In this document: one piece after another, positions 1 to 11,102 of the stretch
Position numbering within the stretch: the first letter of the stretch is position 1
Layout: every line of letters begins with the position of its first letter
Assembly (NCBI GenBank): GCA_015501595.1
Contig: JADNRX010000031.1
Span: 1 to 64,000 of the forward strand
Direction: 5' to 3'
Length of the DNA stretch: 64,000 nucleotides
Source: Hymenopellis radicata
Taxonomy: Eukaryota > Basidiomycota > Agaricomycetes > Agaricales > Physalacriaceae
The notes under the pieces: model-generated
What the model saw: only the letters and a program-made list of their open reading frames with translations
Told to the model about the DNA's origin: nothing
Database searches by the model: none
Program-made: the position numbers and the translations under genes

Positions 1-240
1 AGGTTTTGTACCCGTGCCCGTACTAGGTATCATACACGCTCATGGCACCCATTGTCGTTTGACGTTTCCATGTTCATTGTTGACTGTCCATTGTGGCCGA
101 AAGCAGAAGGTGTTACGGTCAGGTGACCGTTTTGCGTGACAAGCCAGTTGGTTTCGATTGCCGAATTGGGCCTTTCTTCTCTTCAAAAACCGCGACACAC
201 CCGACAGCGCCCTACCCCCGGCCAGCCTACCTCCCCCAGC

Positions 241-2657
241 ATGGCGTCCTCCTCCTTTTTAGACCAGTACGACCCGCTGGACATCATCGGCAACGGCTCC
301 TTTGGAATTATCCGCAAAGTTCGCAGAAAGTCTGACGGCATTGTGCGTTTTCGCCACCGTGTTAGAGGCGGGGACGCTGACCATTCGAGTTTTTCCAGAT
401 TTTTGCACGCAAGGAGCTCGATTTTGAACGAATGAATGAAAGAGACCGGAAGCAGATTGTAGCAGAAGTGTGCGTCAACAATTTTGTTCAACTACGAACG
501 GACTCGCTAACTGAACAATAGGAATATCCTGAAAGACCTCCATCACGACCACATTGTGCGATATCACGACCGCCATGTCGACAGGGATGCTGGGATTCTC
601 TATATACTTATGGAGTACTGCGGCGGTGGCGACCTCTCCAATGTCATCAAGCAAGCGCTCAAACACAACCGCCCAATACCGGAGGACACGGTCTGGAACT
701 ATTTTATGCAGATCCTGCTGGCCCTCCAGCACTGCCATCATCCCAATGGTTCTGGCCACGGCAGGACCAACAGCACGGGCAGCGATACCAATGACCCTCA
801 CAGGCGGGCTCAGATATTACATCGCGATTTAAAGCCAGACAATGGTATGCCACCTTTAGATGTCTTTATCTCACCTTACATATGCCTGCAGTGTTCCTCG
901 ATGAAAACAACACCGTGAAATTAGGCGACTTTGGTCTATCCAAGGCCCTACCCAAGCGAGCTTTGCCAATACCTACGTTGGAGTACGTCCTTTCATTTTG
1001 ACATGCAATCCGCACTAAATGTCCCCCAGACGCCATACTACATGTCTCCTGAGTTGATGCAGGAAAAGGCCTACGATGCAAAGTCAGATATCTGGTCTTT
1101 GGGCTGTCTTATCTACGAACTCTGCGCTCTTCGGCCACCGTTTCACGAGGCCAAAACCCACACAGAACTCAGTATATTGATTCGGTGCGCATCGTACCTC
1201 GTCGCGTGCCTCTTGGAGTTGACACCAGCTTTAGAAATGGTCGAATCCCTCCCCTTCCAAAGGGCTATTCCCAATCTCTCACAGCGGTTATAAAGTCGAT
1301 GCTGAATCTCAACGTATGGACCCTCAAGACTGTTACGTTTCTTTAGCTGACGCACATCATGATTGTAGCCTGCGATGCGGCCCTCGACGGTTCAACTATT
1401 ACAACATGAACGCCTGGAGTTGGTGTTCAAGGTGACAGAAACCGATAAGATGTAGGCTTTCAATGTCGTTCATTCTACCGATCTGACGTTTTTCAGGCTG
1501 CAAGCCGTCAAGGGCCACAAACAAGCTCTTCTAGTAAGAGAACGCGAGCTAAACGCGAAGGAACGAGATTTCCAAGCAAGAGAAGCTGCCTTCTTGCTCG
1601 TGAAGCGGGTCTTGGTGACGCGGTCAGGATGGCTATTCTGGCTCGAGAAGAAGAACTGCGTGTTCTCATCCAAGCACGCGAAGAAGAGGTCGCCGCGGCC
1701 AATGCCAAACGTGAAGAAGAAATCATCTTTTCCGTCAACGCGCGAGAAAAGGAGTTTTGTGATGCTTGGAGACAAAGGGAAGAGGCCATGGAAGAGAAGA
1801 TACGATGGTGCGAGAAGAGGGAACAAGAGTTGTTAGAAGAGGAGGACAGGGTGAACAGTGTGCGGCAAGAGGTGGAAGAGCGAATGGCGCAATGGGAGCG
1901 GGACCGCGCGAATGCAAAACCTGCCAAGGAGCCCAGGTTACACAAGTCGCCACTTGAAGAGGTGAAGAATGTTCTGGAGCCTCTACAGCGACTACCCCAG
2001 CACCTCAGCACACCGGGGCCGCCTAGTATCAAAGCCTTCCCTACTCCTGGCTCGGCAATGAGGGGTGTTGTTTTGACCGCGACAGGCGAGCCCATCATGA
2101 CACCTGCACCGGCTGCCGCTGCCCTTTTCGCCAACTCTCCCAAGGTGGCGCTTAACTTTGCCAAGATCTTTGACTTTGACGATGATGACGGTGGCGACGT
2201 CGGATTAAGTCCTAGTCAACGGCGGTCTACGAGGGAGTCGACACCAACACCAACCACTTCCGGCGCAACACCTTCGTCTTCAGCCTCGTCGGCAAAGCCT
2301 CCGCCGACACGCCTGCGTCGGCCGTCGATCACACTTTCTGATGCATTGAAGGCGCAGCCTTTATCGCATCCTCATCTACGCTCCTCTCCGGCGCCGGCTT
2401 CGTACGACCTTGCTGATGAGGAAAACCTTCCCAGTCCATTCCTCAAGCGCACTGAGCGGTTGGCGGTCAACGAGAAGAGTACCGGGAAGCCGAAGAAGAG
2501 GCCGAGTAGTGGCAATCTGCTGAGGGCGGTTGCAGCCGCGAATGCTGCAGTGCGGACTAGACCTTTGTCGTCGGCATCATCAGATGGCGCGAGACCGTCT
2601 ATAGCGAGTGCTCGGAAGGCTGGGGATGAGGCCCGGAAGGCACTTTTTAGGACTTGA
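241..2657 (+). CDS. nimA: NIMA-family (NEK2/KIN3-like) Ser/Thr kinase, two apparent frameshifts
   Basis: NIMA kinases promote mitotic entry and spindle-pole and nuclear-envelope events. Exons placed at 241-342, 399-469, 522-844, 892-982, 1030-1184, 1235-1313, 1369-1451 and 1497-2657. Visible in order: glycine loop [11 protein letters not shown], the lysine in [57 protein letters not shown], then a charged coiled coil ([21 protein letters not shown]) and a Ser/Pro-rich tail, the usual NEK2-type plan. The start ATGGCGTCC lies just before the kinase domain. Two breaks: near 951-958 the activation-loop segment SFANTYVG is one base out of frame with GLSKAL (CCC where CCCC would keep frame), and near 1585-1595 the coiled coil shifts by one base. 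Both fit one lost base in a short run. Upstream bases 1-240 hold no other gene I can support. The family is certain; whether this copy is intact is not. Confidence 0.85.
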
Positions 2658-3000
2658 TTTTTGTATCTTGTATTCCGCTGCATCTGTATACCGATTATGC
2701 ATCAACCCTTATATTTAATGACTTCGGACTTCGGATTGACATGTGAAGACGGTGGTGTATTTTACTAACGAAGGACATATATAACAACGAGGTGAAGTGC
2801 TCTTATGAGGTATCTACTGTCTACAGGAGGCTGGTACTAGTCGATTCATCTCGGTTTGTAGGTGAGTATGTATGCGTATAAGTTGTGATGCCGGGGGGAC
2901 ACAAGCACCGGCGGCAAGGTGAGAAGCGCTGCTAAGATTGTGTGCGCGCATCGTTATGCATCTTCACAATCAGGTCAAACTGAGCCTCTATCACATGTGG

Positions 3001-4942
3001 TCAGCTCCCACTCGCTTCAGCAACGGACAGATGCACGAATTCACCAATGAACGGAGACCTAATTCGACCCATCGCCGCCATGATGGTGTTCAGAAGCTGG
3101 ATCGGCTCGCTGCTCGCGTTTCTGCCACTTGCAGATATTTCCCGGATCAAAACCTGGCAAACCATGGCCCAGATGATCTAAAAAATAGATGGAAGAAAAG
3201 TAAGTATTTCTCTCCAGTAAAGGTCACGTACCCCCATAACGGAATCGACGATGGGCAGTCTATCGACCTCTACCGCTTGCAGCACTTGAACAATCGCCCG
3301 AGTGCTTGCGACCACTTTTCCGCGAGAAGAAGGATTTCTGGCGAGAAACGGTGCATGGAGGCGAACCATCGAGGCATGGGCGAGAGCGGTAATCAAAAGG
3401 GTGTTTGACGGGCTGGTGCGTGTAGAGAAAGCTTGGACTGTCGGAAGTTCCGTTAGAAATCGTATTATAACCTGTTCCAAGGCATTGAAACAGGCAAAGA
3501 ACTGTGAGGCCTCTTGTTGACCCATTCCTGGCGAGAGACAGTGAGTCCTACGATGATAGCAGTTGAGATGGCTTACCTGGTCTGAACTTGTAAGTAACCC
3601 GAGACGCCTGTTCTAAGAGTATGGACGCTTTAGCGTGAAGGGATAGCACCGATTTAGAATTGTCAGGCTGATTGTCCAGGAAATTCTGAACGGTACGACT
3701 GGTCCGGAACCCAGCCGCAAAAGGCCTCTATGAAGATAATTCAATATAGAATTGGGATTTGCTACAGAGATATCTTACCTGTGCATACTCCCACATGTCC
3801 ATTGGCCAGGGAAGATCGATTCGTCCCCTGGAGCAGAATACGAAAGGTGCGAGGGCGTCCCTTCAGCTGCCGTCCAGCTATTATTAAGCGCAAGCACAGT
3901 CCAAAACGCATTGATCCTTTCTCCCTCCTCGATGGCATCCACAGGGTCCGGAAGCTCCCCCGGCAGTCCGAGAACTGAATCTATTTCTGGCGCCTCGGAA
4001 GAGCGTATCATATGCAACCGGGAGGATATGACGAGCGACATTGCGGCACTTGCTTGATATCTGCCCTCTAATATTCGTTTGTTGCGGAAGAAATAGTTGG
4101 CCAGAAGTACAGCGGCCTGGATGCACTGCAAAACAGCCTGAGGGTGCTTGCTCGTAAGACCTTGAGCAGTCAACTCCACGGCTCGGGTCAAAAATGAAGA
4201 TTCGTGGGCCGCCGCAACGTCAGGGTCCAGGTGAATGCCCCACAGGTATACTGCACTGAGAAGGGCGGCCGAAGGACGATCACGACTGGAAGTGGCAGAT
4301 GATGCGGCATTTCGAAATTCTGAGACATTTAGGAAGAACCCAATGTCGGCACAATGAAGGAAGAATCTGTCTAGTCTGTGAAGATGTTAAATCCGATGTG
4401 ATGTCAGAGGAGTAGAATGCATCCCACTTACGCGCCATCTAATGACGAAGCGGGCTTTTGTCCAGGTGAGCGTAATGCAACTAGAAAGAAATACAAGTCG
4501 CTTACCACAGCGCCAGTGAACAAAGGCAGATTCGACAAAGTCAGTGGGTCGCCGTACAGTGGTTGACTCGAAGTTAGAGGAGTGCCGGACCGATCGCCTT
4601 GTTCTAGCTGGGATATTCGTTGCTGAAGAAGAGCGATCTGGGCTTCGAGCGCCTGAGTTCTGGTAGTACCCGTGTCGGCGTACTCGCAGTCGCTGAACGC
4701 GTCCGAAGATACACATGGACCACAGCGAGGACGCTTTCCATCACATCTCTTTCGAAAGAAATGAGAGAGGCCCAACAACTTCAGAAAAGAAACCCACAAT
4801 TTTCCTGCGCCTGACGAGAGGCGTTAGACTAAGAAAGACATACGCAGATATAAACATACCTGCAGTTCAAACAAGCGCTTCCTTTTTGTAGGATTGTGGC
4901 GCTTGGAGATAGTGATTTATCGCGTTGAGCAGAGTTCGACAT
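3001..4942 (-). CDS. Zn2Cys6 fungal transcription factor
   Basis: A nuclear, DNA-binding zinc-cluster regulator. Starting at ATG 4942 (MSNSAQRDKSLSPS) the first exons splice to CLNCRRRKIRCDGKRPRCGPC, giving all six zinc-binding cysteines with the standard spacing. A linker and coiled coil follow (TRTQALEAQIALLQQRISQLE), the usual dimerisation element. The middle part (about 3775-4191) and C-terminal part look like the helical fungal TF homology region; the last exon, after an acceptor near 3180, ends in EASGS and a stop at 3001-3003. Short introns interrupt it, including one inside the zinc cluster between RRRKI and RCDG. The target pathway cannot be told from sequence. It runs convergent with the kinase gene, with about 340 bp between the two stops. 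Confidence 0.8.
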
Positions 4943-6602
4943 ATAGATAGGGGGTATTCGCAGAATGGCGCATCATTCAAGGCCATCCTCAAGATCTTTT
5001 ATACAAGAGAAGGCCGTGCGCTAGTCATTGTCAGAGCTTCGGCGACATGTTCGGTGAGGGCGCACTTGCGCTCCACTTAGTAAGAGCAAGTGCGCGACCG
5101 TGACTTGACATAGGCGAAAAAAACACAAGGATGGCATACATCAACGGTTAGCAGTCAATTTTTTGGCCGATTGACTCATGTGGCATGGATGGAGCTGTGC
5201 AACGCTCAAGCGATTGCTAAACAGGTACGTGGACCAGTACTTTGGTCAGTAAGCATCATGTGCCGGCGACGGGAGAACTCGCACGCCTTTTTGAAATATA
5301 AAAAACACTCTTGTGGCAGAGAAAGGCGAGGACTGCGAGGTTTTGAGCTCGAGAGGAGGACTTTTGCCATGAAAAGGCGATGGAGATAGTCAAGAAAAAC
5401 CCCGCGTCCGAAGGAAGTCCGAAGGACTTCGGAGGCGATCGAAGGCACGTGAGCTCGACAGGTACGCGTCGAACGCGATCGAGTTTAACTTTGTCTGAAG
5501 ACGGCCATCTTCGAATAGAACTAGTCGGAGATGTAAGCAGATGTAAGCTCGCTTCGCTCTAGAGGACAATGACCGTCGGATGTTTTCGCACTTTGAAATC
5601 GAAGAGTTCGGCTTTGCTAAGTTTGTACTTGGCGGCCTTGTGATACTTGCAAGTATCCGGAAGCGTCATTGAATGATTCAAGAATTATTCATCGCAACGC
5701 GCGTCATCCCCAACGGTCTCCCGAATTTTCCGAATTGGAATACGAATCGATAGGCATTACGCGGCGGTCACGGTGCAAGCGGTATAGTTCCACGTCGTAT
5801 CTGATTCCAAGTTTCACGACCATCAATGGAATCCATCAGCCCATCGAGTTGTAAGGTGTTAAGTGCGACGATATTGATGATCTCTTCCCAGGAAGTCGCC
5901 ACCATGACAGTCGGCACAGAGGAAGATCTCTGACTATCCAGACATACGCCGTACGGTTGGGACTTGAACAAACCCACGTCACACGTGCGCTTGTCATTAT
6001 ACTGCTATTTTCAAGTTTTTGATTGGTACGACTCAAGCAGGCATTTTAGGGTATTTGTCGAACGTATCCCCAGTTAAGTCCTGTCTTTCCACTACGGCAA
6101 CCAAGCTTTATAACAGCGTTGAAATGATGGATGTCACAGCAACCCATCAATATCGGCGTCACAACTTGCGATGACCCTTGAAGTTGAAAACATACAGTGG
6201 TTTCCGAGGACAGAATGACGCGCAAGCCTCGGGGTAACAAAGCGCGCGGAGCACAACAGGTACTCCTCTGTGACTGCGATTTGCGCCGCGGGTGTCGCTG
6301 GTGGAGACCTGGGCAATGATCCTCGCCATCTGATGTCAAGGGACATACAGTAGACTCGCAGACAGGCAGGAAGGCGTCACTGTTACCAGTAAACGCGCGT
6401 CTGGCTGCTGTAAGTGAGCTTGTTAGGCGTCGAAGCTGATGTGCGATTTCAGTGACTGATTGGCAAAACGGTGAGTGCTTAGCCTTGTCGTAATCCCGCC
6501 CCAAAGACATTCATCTGCAGATTGAATTGGTGACAGTCTGTCATGTTCAGATCATGTCGGTGTTGTCACTTGAATCTATTCGCAAACCATACTTAATCGC
6601 CA
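4943..6602. other. Gene-poor stretch upstream of the zinc-cluster gene
   Basis: No reading frame here shows codon structure, splice sites or motifs I trust. The proximal part is the promoter of the minus-strand regulator. It contains a perfect 10-bp inverted repeat (arms 5060-5069 and 5086-5095, GCGCACTTGC). A short CGAAGG-rich palindromic patch lies near 5400-5445. ORFs of 60-154 codons exist but look random. Confidence 0.5.
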
Positions 6603-7203
6603 GTGACGGAACGTGGCCGGCTTAGGTTGTCGCTCTCCCGGCGTCCTTCAACGATAGCTCTGACGCGTCTTGTGACGGGTTCTCATGTGTTGGCGGTGGA
6701 AGCTGCCAAGTGGGTGCCTAGGCCGCAAGGGCAACGAGACCCTTTGCCGCGAGATTGGCGTCTGTGCCGCTTATGTGGAGAGGGCGTGGAGGACGAGTTA
6801 CATGTCTTGTTGGAATGTGCTGCCCGGTCCTTGTCCAGCTGCGCTCCGCCATGTTAAATGATGTCTGGCAAGTGTTTCCGGGGTTGAAGGGCCGTGCGCA
6901 GACGCCTCTGCAGTGGTGGAAATTGGTGATGGAGTATGAGGAGGTGGTGCCGCGTGTGGCGGAGTATGTGTTTGATGTGATGGCAGTGGTACGAGACGTA
7001 CCTATGTATATACCTGAGTGGTATGTCTAGTTGTAGTTCATCCTCCCCACCAGACTTAATCCGGGCGTACCTTACGGGGGCTGACCTGTGTTAACAATGT
7101 TGGGATGGGGTTCGGTACCGTAGCAGTATAATTATTGTAGTACGGACCCTGCTGTGTTCTTTATGGGCTAGATGCAGGTTAAAATATATCTATCTATCTA
7201 TCA
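6603..7203 (+). mobile_element. 5'-truncated non-LTR retrotransposon (LINE) remnant
   Basis: The protein fragment at 6603-6857 and 6840-7030 matches the extreme C-terminus of basidiomycete LINE ORF2, after the reverse transcriptase: LCRLCGEGVEDELHVLLEC is the typical zinc-knuckle-like segment (C-x2-C..H..C), followed by LRSAMLNDVWQVFPGLKG and a closing segment ending IPEWYV. The two pieces lie in different frames, so there is at least one frameshift near 6820-6845. The 3' end runs through an untranslated tail to a TATC microsatellite at about 7184-7203, typical of LINE 3' ends. No reverse transcriptase or endonuclease remains, so the copy is dead on arrival. Confidence 0.72.
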
Positions 7204-7789
7204 ACTTCAACAAACCTTCAAGTACATGGGCATTGGACCGATCTTGGCTTCTGGAATGGTTACACACTGGGGCCTATACCTAATCCTGCTCCCCGTCCTA
7301 GTTACATAGCGTCGATGGCTTTCCGGTGATCTGCCTCGATGATCCACTCTGGTCATTGTTACACTACTAGTGACTATTACGCTCGTTCAGATCTGATGGT
7401 CTCATCTTGCGTTTTCAGCCCTGCCTAATCTCAGGATGATACACCTGCTGAGGCTGTAGCTTTACTCTGCATCTCTACTCTGCGCAGAGTGTTTGATTAT
7501 ATAGGAACGCACTCTGGGGCGCTTGAAGGGTCGTCTTACCTTGATAGGTCGTCTTTGGACACAGCTCTGTCCACTTGTTCGGCTTCATGACCATCACGGG
7601 TAACAAATCAATCCTCGCGTTCATCTCTTGCAGGGATCCGCAGAAAACCCGCCCCCATTTCAGTCTATAGATTTACCGGAAGTTAATGCGCGGAGATTCT
7701 GGTAAAGAAGGTATCCGTGGACAAACTTTTAGAGGGAACTTCTCCAAACGCGGCCCCTACACGTGCTTCCCGTCTCCGCGAGGTTACGA
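7204..7789. other. Intergenic region before the thioesterase gene
   Basis: No supportable gene. Compositionally plain intergenic DNA between the LINE tail and the thioesterase promoter. Confidence 0.5.
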
Positions 7790-7796
7790 TATAAAG
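7790..7796 (+). promoter_or_regulatory. Likely TATA box of the thioesterase gene
   Basis: TATAAAG lies 72 bp upstream of the chosen start codon at 7868, a normal fungal spacing. Position and sequence are the only support. Confidence 0.4.
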
Positions 7797-7867
7797 CCTC
7801 GCGAAATGGACTGTGGCTCTGCTGCTACTCCCAACTCTTGGCACATTGCCCTTCAAGTCGATACACC

Positions 7868-8724
7868 ATGTCTTCAACTCGTATTCACGCATCTGCCGTC
7901 GAGACCTCTTCCCTCTCGCTCCCATCCTCCTCTCGAGCGAGAGCATCAACATCTGTCTGGGTGGACCCTGCGTCTTTGCCTGACCAGGGAGACATATCAT
8001 CTACCGCTGGAAACGCCCCCGACTACGTTAAGCAACTGAACTACAACACCTTTTTCTCATACGGAGTCGGGGACTCGGAGTGCTTTGGCTACAAGGCGGG
8101 AAAGGACGTGAAGTTCGTCGACGTAACTGTTGACCGGAGTCTAGAGCATCATGGCCGAATGGAAGCAACGACGATTGCAGAAGTGGTCGTGAACAGAGGT
8201 GGGGGTTCCTGATTGCTTTGGATCGACTTGGCCTGCGATTCTTACGCGTTTTGACTGGACAGGCATGTTGAACGGCGCGGGTATGCTACACGGCGGATGC
8301 ATCGCGTATTTGATCGACAAGTAAGTGAATCGTTCTTGTTCCTGGATTGTGATCCTCATAGCGTGTAGCTGCTGTAGTACGCCGCTCGTTGTACTGGGGC
8401 TCATGCAAGGCGCCAATGGAGTAGGCGTCACGCAAGGATTGAATGTCCAATTTCATTCTCCGGCATCGCTGTACGTCTTCCCCGTCGTCTATTATGTATC
8501 GGTACTGATACTTCATTGCGGGTAGCGGTGCTCGGATTCGCATCATAAGCACGTCCATCTCCTTTGGTGGAAGGGTGATGACTTCGCGCTGTGAGGTGAG
8601 ACTCTCCGTTCGCGAGGTATACCGTGAAACTGATCATTCTCTTCAGGTGATAAACAAAGATTCGGGAAGAATAATTGCATCTGCACTATTGAACAAGATG
8701 CAGCCAGCGATGTCGAAATTATGA
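7868..8724 (+). CDS. PaaI/YbgC-type thioesterase superfamily protein (hot-dog fold)
   Basis: Probably hydrolyses an acyl-CoA thioester; the substrate cannot be told. Exons 7868-8198, 8263-8320, 8369-8470, 8526-8595 and 8647-8724 splice without a frame break. The diagnostic signature is GAGMLHGGCIAYLIDN, whose HGG is the conserved substrate-binding turn of the PaaI subfamily. It is followed by GVTQGLNVQFHSPASLGAR and a strand ending with SGRIIASALLNKM, matching the C-terminal half of the fold. The N-terminal 40 residues are Ser/Ala/Arg-rich and could be a mitochondrial presequence (inference). All introns are 48-64 bp and GT..AG. The 3' flank 8725-8950 shows nothing else. Confidence 0.78.
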
Positions 8725-9023
8725 TGGGTGTTTATGGCAGCGTTTATCTATCGGTTTCTTGCGCATTCAAGGATTGTATACCCTGACTAAATTATCTCTT
8801 CTATTACTCCACTGTATTGGCTAGTCCTACATCTAATACAGCTCCGCATTAGAGTCTATGACTTCCCGTTGAATTAAGTGTCTTTGTATGGCGCAACGAG
8901 GGGATGGGGGGATTCAAGAGCGTTCCCCATATCCATCCACGGTATTGACCCATTCGATGCTGAGTAGTTTAAACTCCGCCTTGTGGCGGTGAGCTCACGT
9001 GATCTACATTTTTTTCCGCATAG

Positions 9024-10464
9024 TCAAGACTCAAACAACGGTGGCGACGATACGAGCAAATCCGCTGCCAAAATCGTATGTCGCGCCGGATGCATCTGGT
9101 GCCAAGCTGACGCCCAATATCAAGCGTCGCATTCTCCCCGCAGGCCCTGCTTTTCTCAACCATCTACGCCTCACAATCCACCATGAGGGCTCGTTCACCA
9201 AGCACGATGATTACATGTCCAAGGAACGTGAACGGCTCGAGCAGATAGCTAGCTCGTCTGCAAATGTAGAGGACGATCTCGGCGTCGGTGACGAGCCAGA
9301 GACTGAGGAGATCCTATCATTAGATCCCAAAGAGTGGAAGGTAATTGCTAAAAATGCCTTCACTGATTGAAATCATCTCACTGATTCGCGTAGAAACAAG
9401 ACCATTATGCTGTTCTTGGACTTTCTCATCTGAGATTCACTGCGACGCCCGAGCAGATCAAAGTTGCTCGTACGTCTGCCTCTGTATCCTCACCTGCCCT
9501 CCTGTTGACAGCCTTAAAGATCGCAAGAAAGTGTTGAAACATCATCCCGACAAAAAGGTCTCGACTACGACGCCTCCCACGACGACATCACTGCTCACCG
9601 GCATCAATCTCAACACAAACGACGACGCCTTCTTCAAATGCATCCAAAAGGCTCACGAAGTGTTAACCAATCCCGAAAAGCGTCGTCAATTCGACTCGGC
9701 AGATCCACAACTCCTTGAAGACATAGAGGACGTGGCGTCACTTAAATCCAAGACCAAAGACCTGAAGGAGAGCAAATTCATAGAAACCTTTGCTCCCATC
9801 TTCGAATTAGAAGCCAGGTTCTCGAAGAAGCAGCCCGTGCCTATGTTCGGTGATATCGACGCGTCTAAACAGCATGTCGAGGCATTCTACGACTTCTGGT
9901 ATAACTTTGATAGCTGGCGGAGCTTTGAATGGTACGACAAGGAAGTCAACGAAGGAAGCGATAGGTCAGTTTGAACTGTTCGGCACTGTATTGCCATCGC
10001 TGACGTATGTCCAGTCGTGACGATAAGCGATACACCGAGAAGAAGAACAAGAGTGAGCGAGCTCGCAGAAAGAAGGAGGACATCGCCCGTCTGCGTGGAA
10101 TCGTAGACTTGACGCTGAGGTAAACGTTCTACGTTGATTTCGAAAAACCTGTTCTAACCAGGCATCACCAAGTCTCGACCCTCGGATTAACAGGAAGAGA
10201 AGGCGGCTCGCGAACAGAAGAAACTAGCCAAGTCCCAACCGGCATCAGGCGCCAACACACCAAAAGGCAAGAGCAAGGCAGAAGAGGAGGCCGAGAAACT
10301 CCAGAAGGAAGAGGAAGAGAAGGTACGCGTCATGATTAATTCCCGTTGCCATAACGCGCTCACCCGTCTTCTAGGCTGTAAAGGCAGAGGCCAAGAAACA
10401 AAAAGCTGCTGCTACCAATGCTGCCAAAAAGGCCAGAAGGGCTCAACGCGCCGAGGCCGCCTGA
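9024..10464 (+). CDS. ZUO1: Zuotin (DNAJC2/MPP11-like), ribosome-associated J-protein
   Basis: Zuotin pairs with an Hsp70 (Ssz1) at the ribosome exit tunnel and stimulates the Hsp70 Ssb on nascent chains. Exons: 9024-9340, 9394-9469, 9520-9964, 10015-10119, 10173-10322, 10375-10464. Seen: SYVAPDASGAKLTPNIKRR, the J-domain (DHYAVLGL, then KHHPDKK containing the HPD triad), FFKCIQKAHEVLTNPEKRR, FYDFWYNFDSWRSFEWYD, RDDKRYTEKKNKSERARRK and a Lys/Ala-rich C-terminus. The first exon is not resolved: no in-frame ATG precedes 9024 without another intron, so the start lies upstream of 9024. Between DPRI and EEKAAREQKK (near 10185-10195) the frame breaks, as if about 10 bp were lost. The yeast four-helix C-terminal extension is short here. 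Confidence 0.8.
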
Positions 10465-11102
10465 CTTTGCTAGAGTTTGCGTTTGCGTTAATAGACGACG
10501 AGTTTGTTTTACTGTTCCCGCACATATTCTGAGAACCGGTCACCTCGGAGAGTGGGATGATCTCAACGAATATGCTATACTTGGACGATGCTGCTCTCGT
10601 GCTTCGCTGTTTTCCTCATCTCGCTTCGGGAGTTGGTAAAAATGTTAGGCGGTGTAAGTCATATTTTGTTTTCAACCATTCTCATCTCAACAGGGACTAC
10701 ATGCTCTTCCCCTGAATTTCGCCTTGTGACGCGGTCATGAAGGTCATAATTAGAAGCAGAGCTGTCAAGTACCTTCCAGTCACTCCTCAAAATAATCATC
10801 TGACGAAATTGTGCCTCCTTAAAAGAATCTGATGCCTTGCTCTATATTTGAGACACTTTTCGGGCCTGGTCAGGTCAGACGCTGCACCATCATCTCGGCA
10901 TTTGGAGGAACGAACCAGCAACCGAGACGAAAACGGCGGTTAAAGAAGGTTCTGCTCGCTCGTGCTGGCGACACACCTGACATTGACGCCTAAGATTGCC
11001 AAGCACGCATCCCTATCGCTTCGTGATCAGAAACCTTCTATGTGTCAACAGTATTTTCTTATAATGGTTGGGCGTGTGCTTGAAAGGTGATCCAACGCCG
11101 CA
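10465..11102. other. Intergenic region
   Basis: Between the zuotin stop and the peptidase start. I see no coding exon, RNA or repeat worth calling. Confidence 0.5.

Noticed and set aside
2938..3408. 156-codon ORF on the plus strand
   Set aside because: Antisense to the supported C-terminal exons of the zinc-cluster regulator.
6046..6510. 154-codon minus-strand ORF
   Set aside because: No motif, no splice context and no family resemblance; probably chance.
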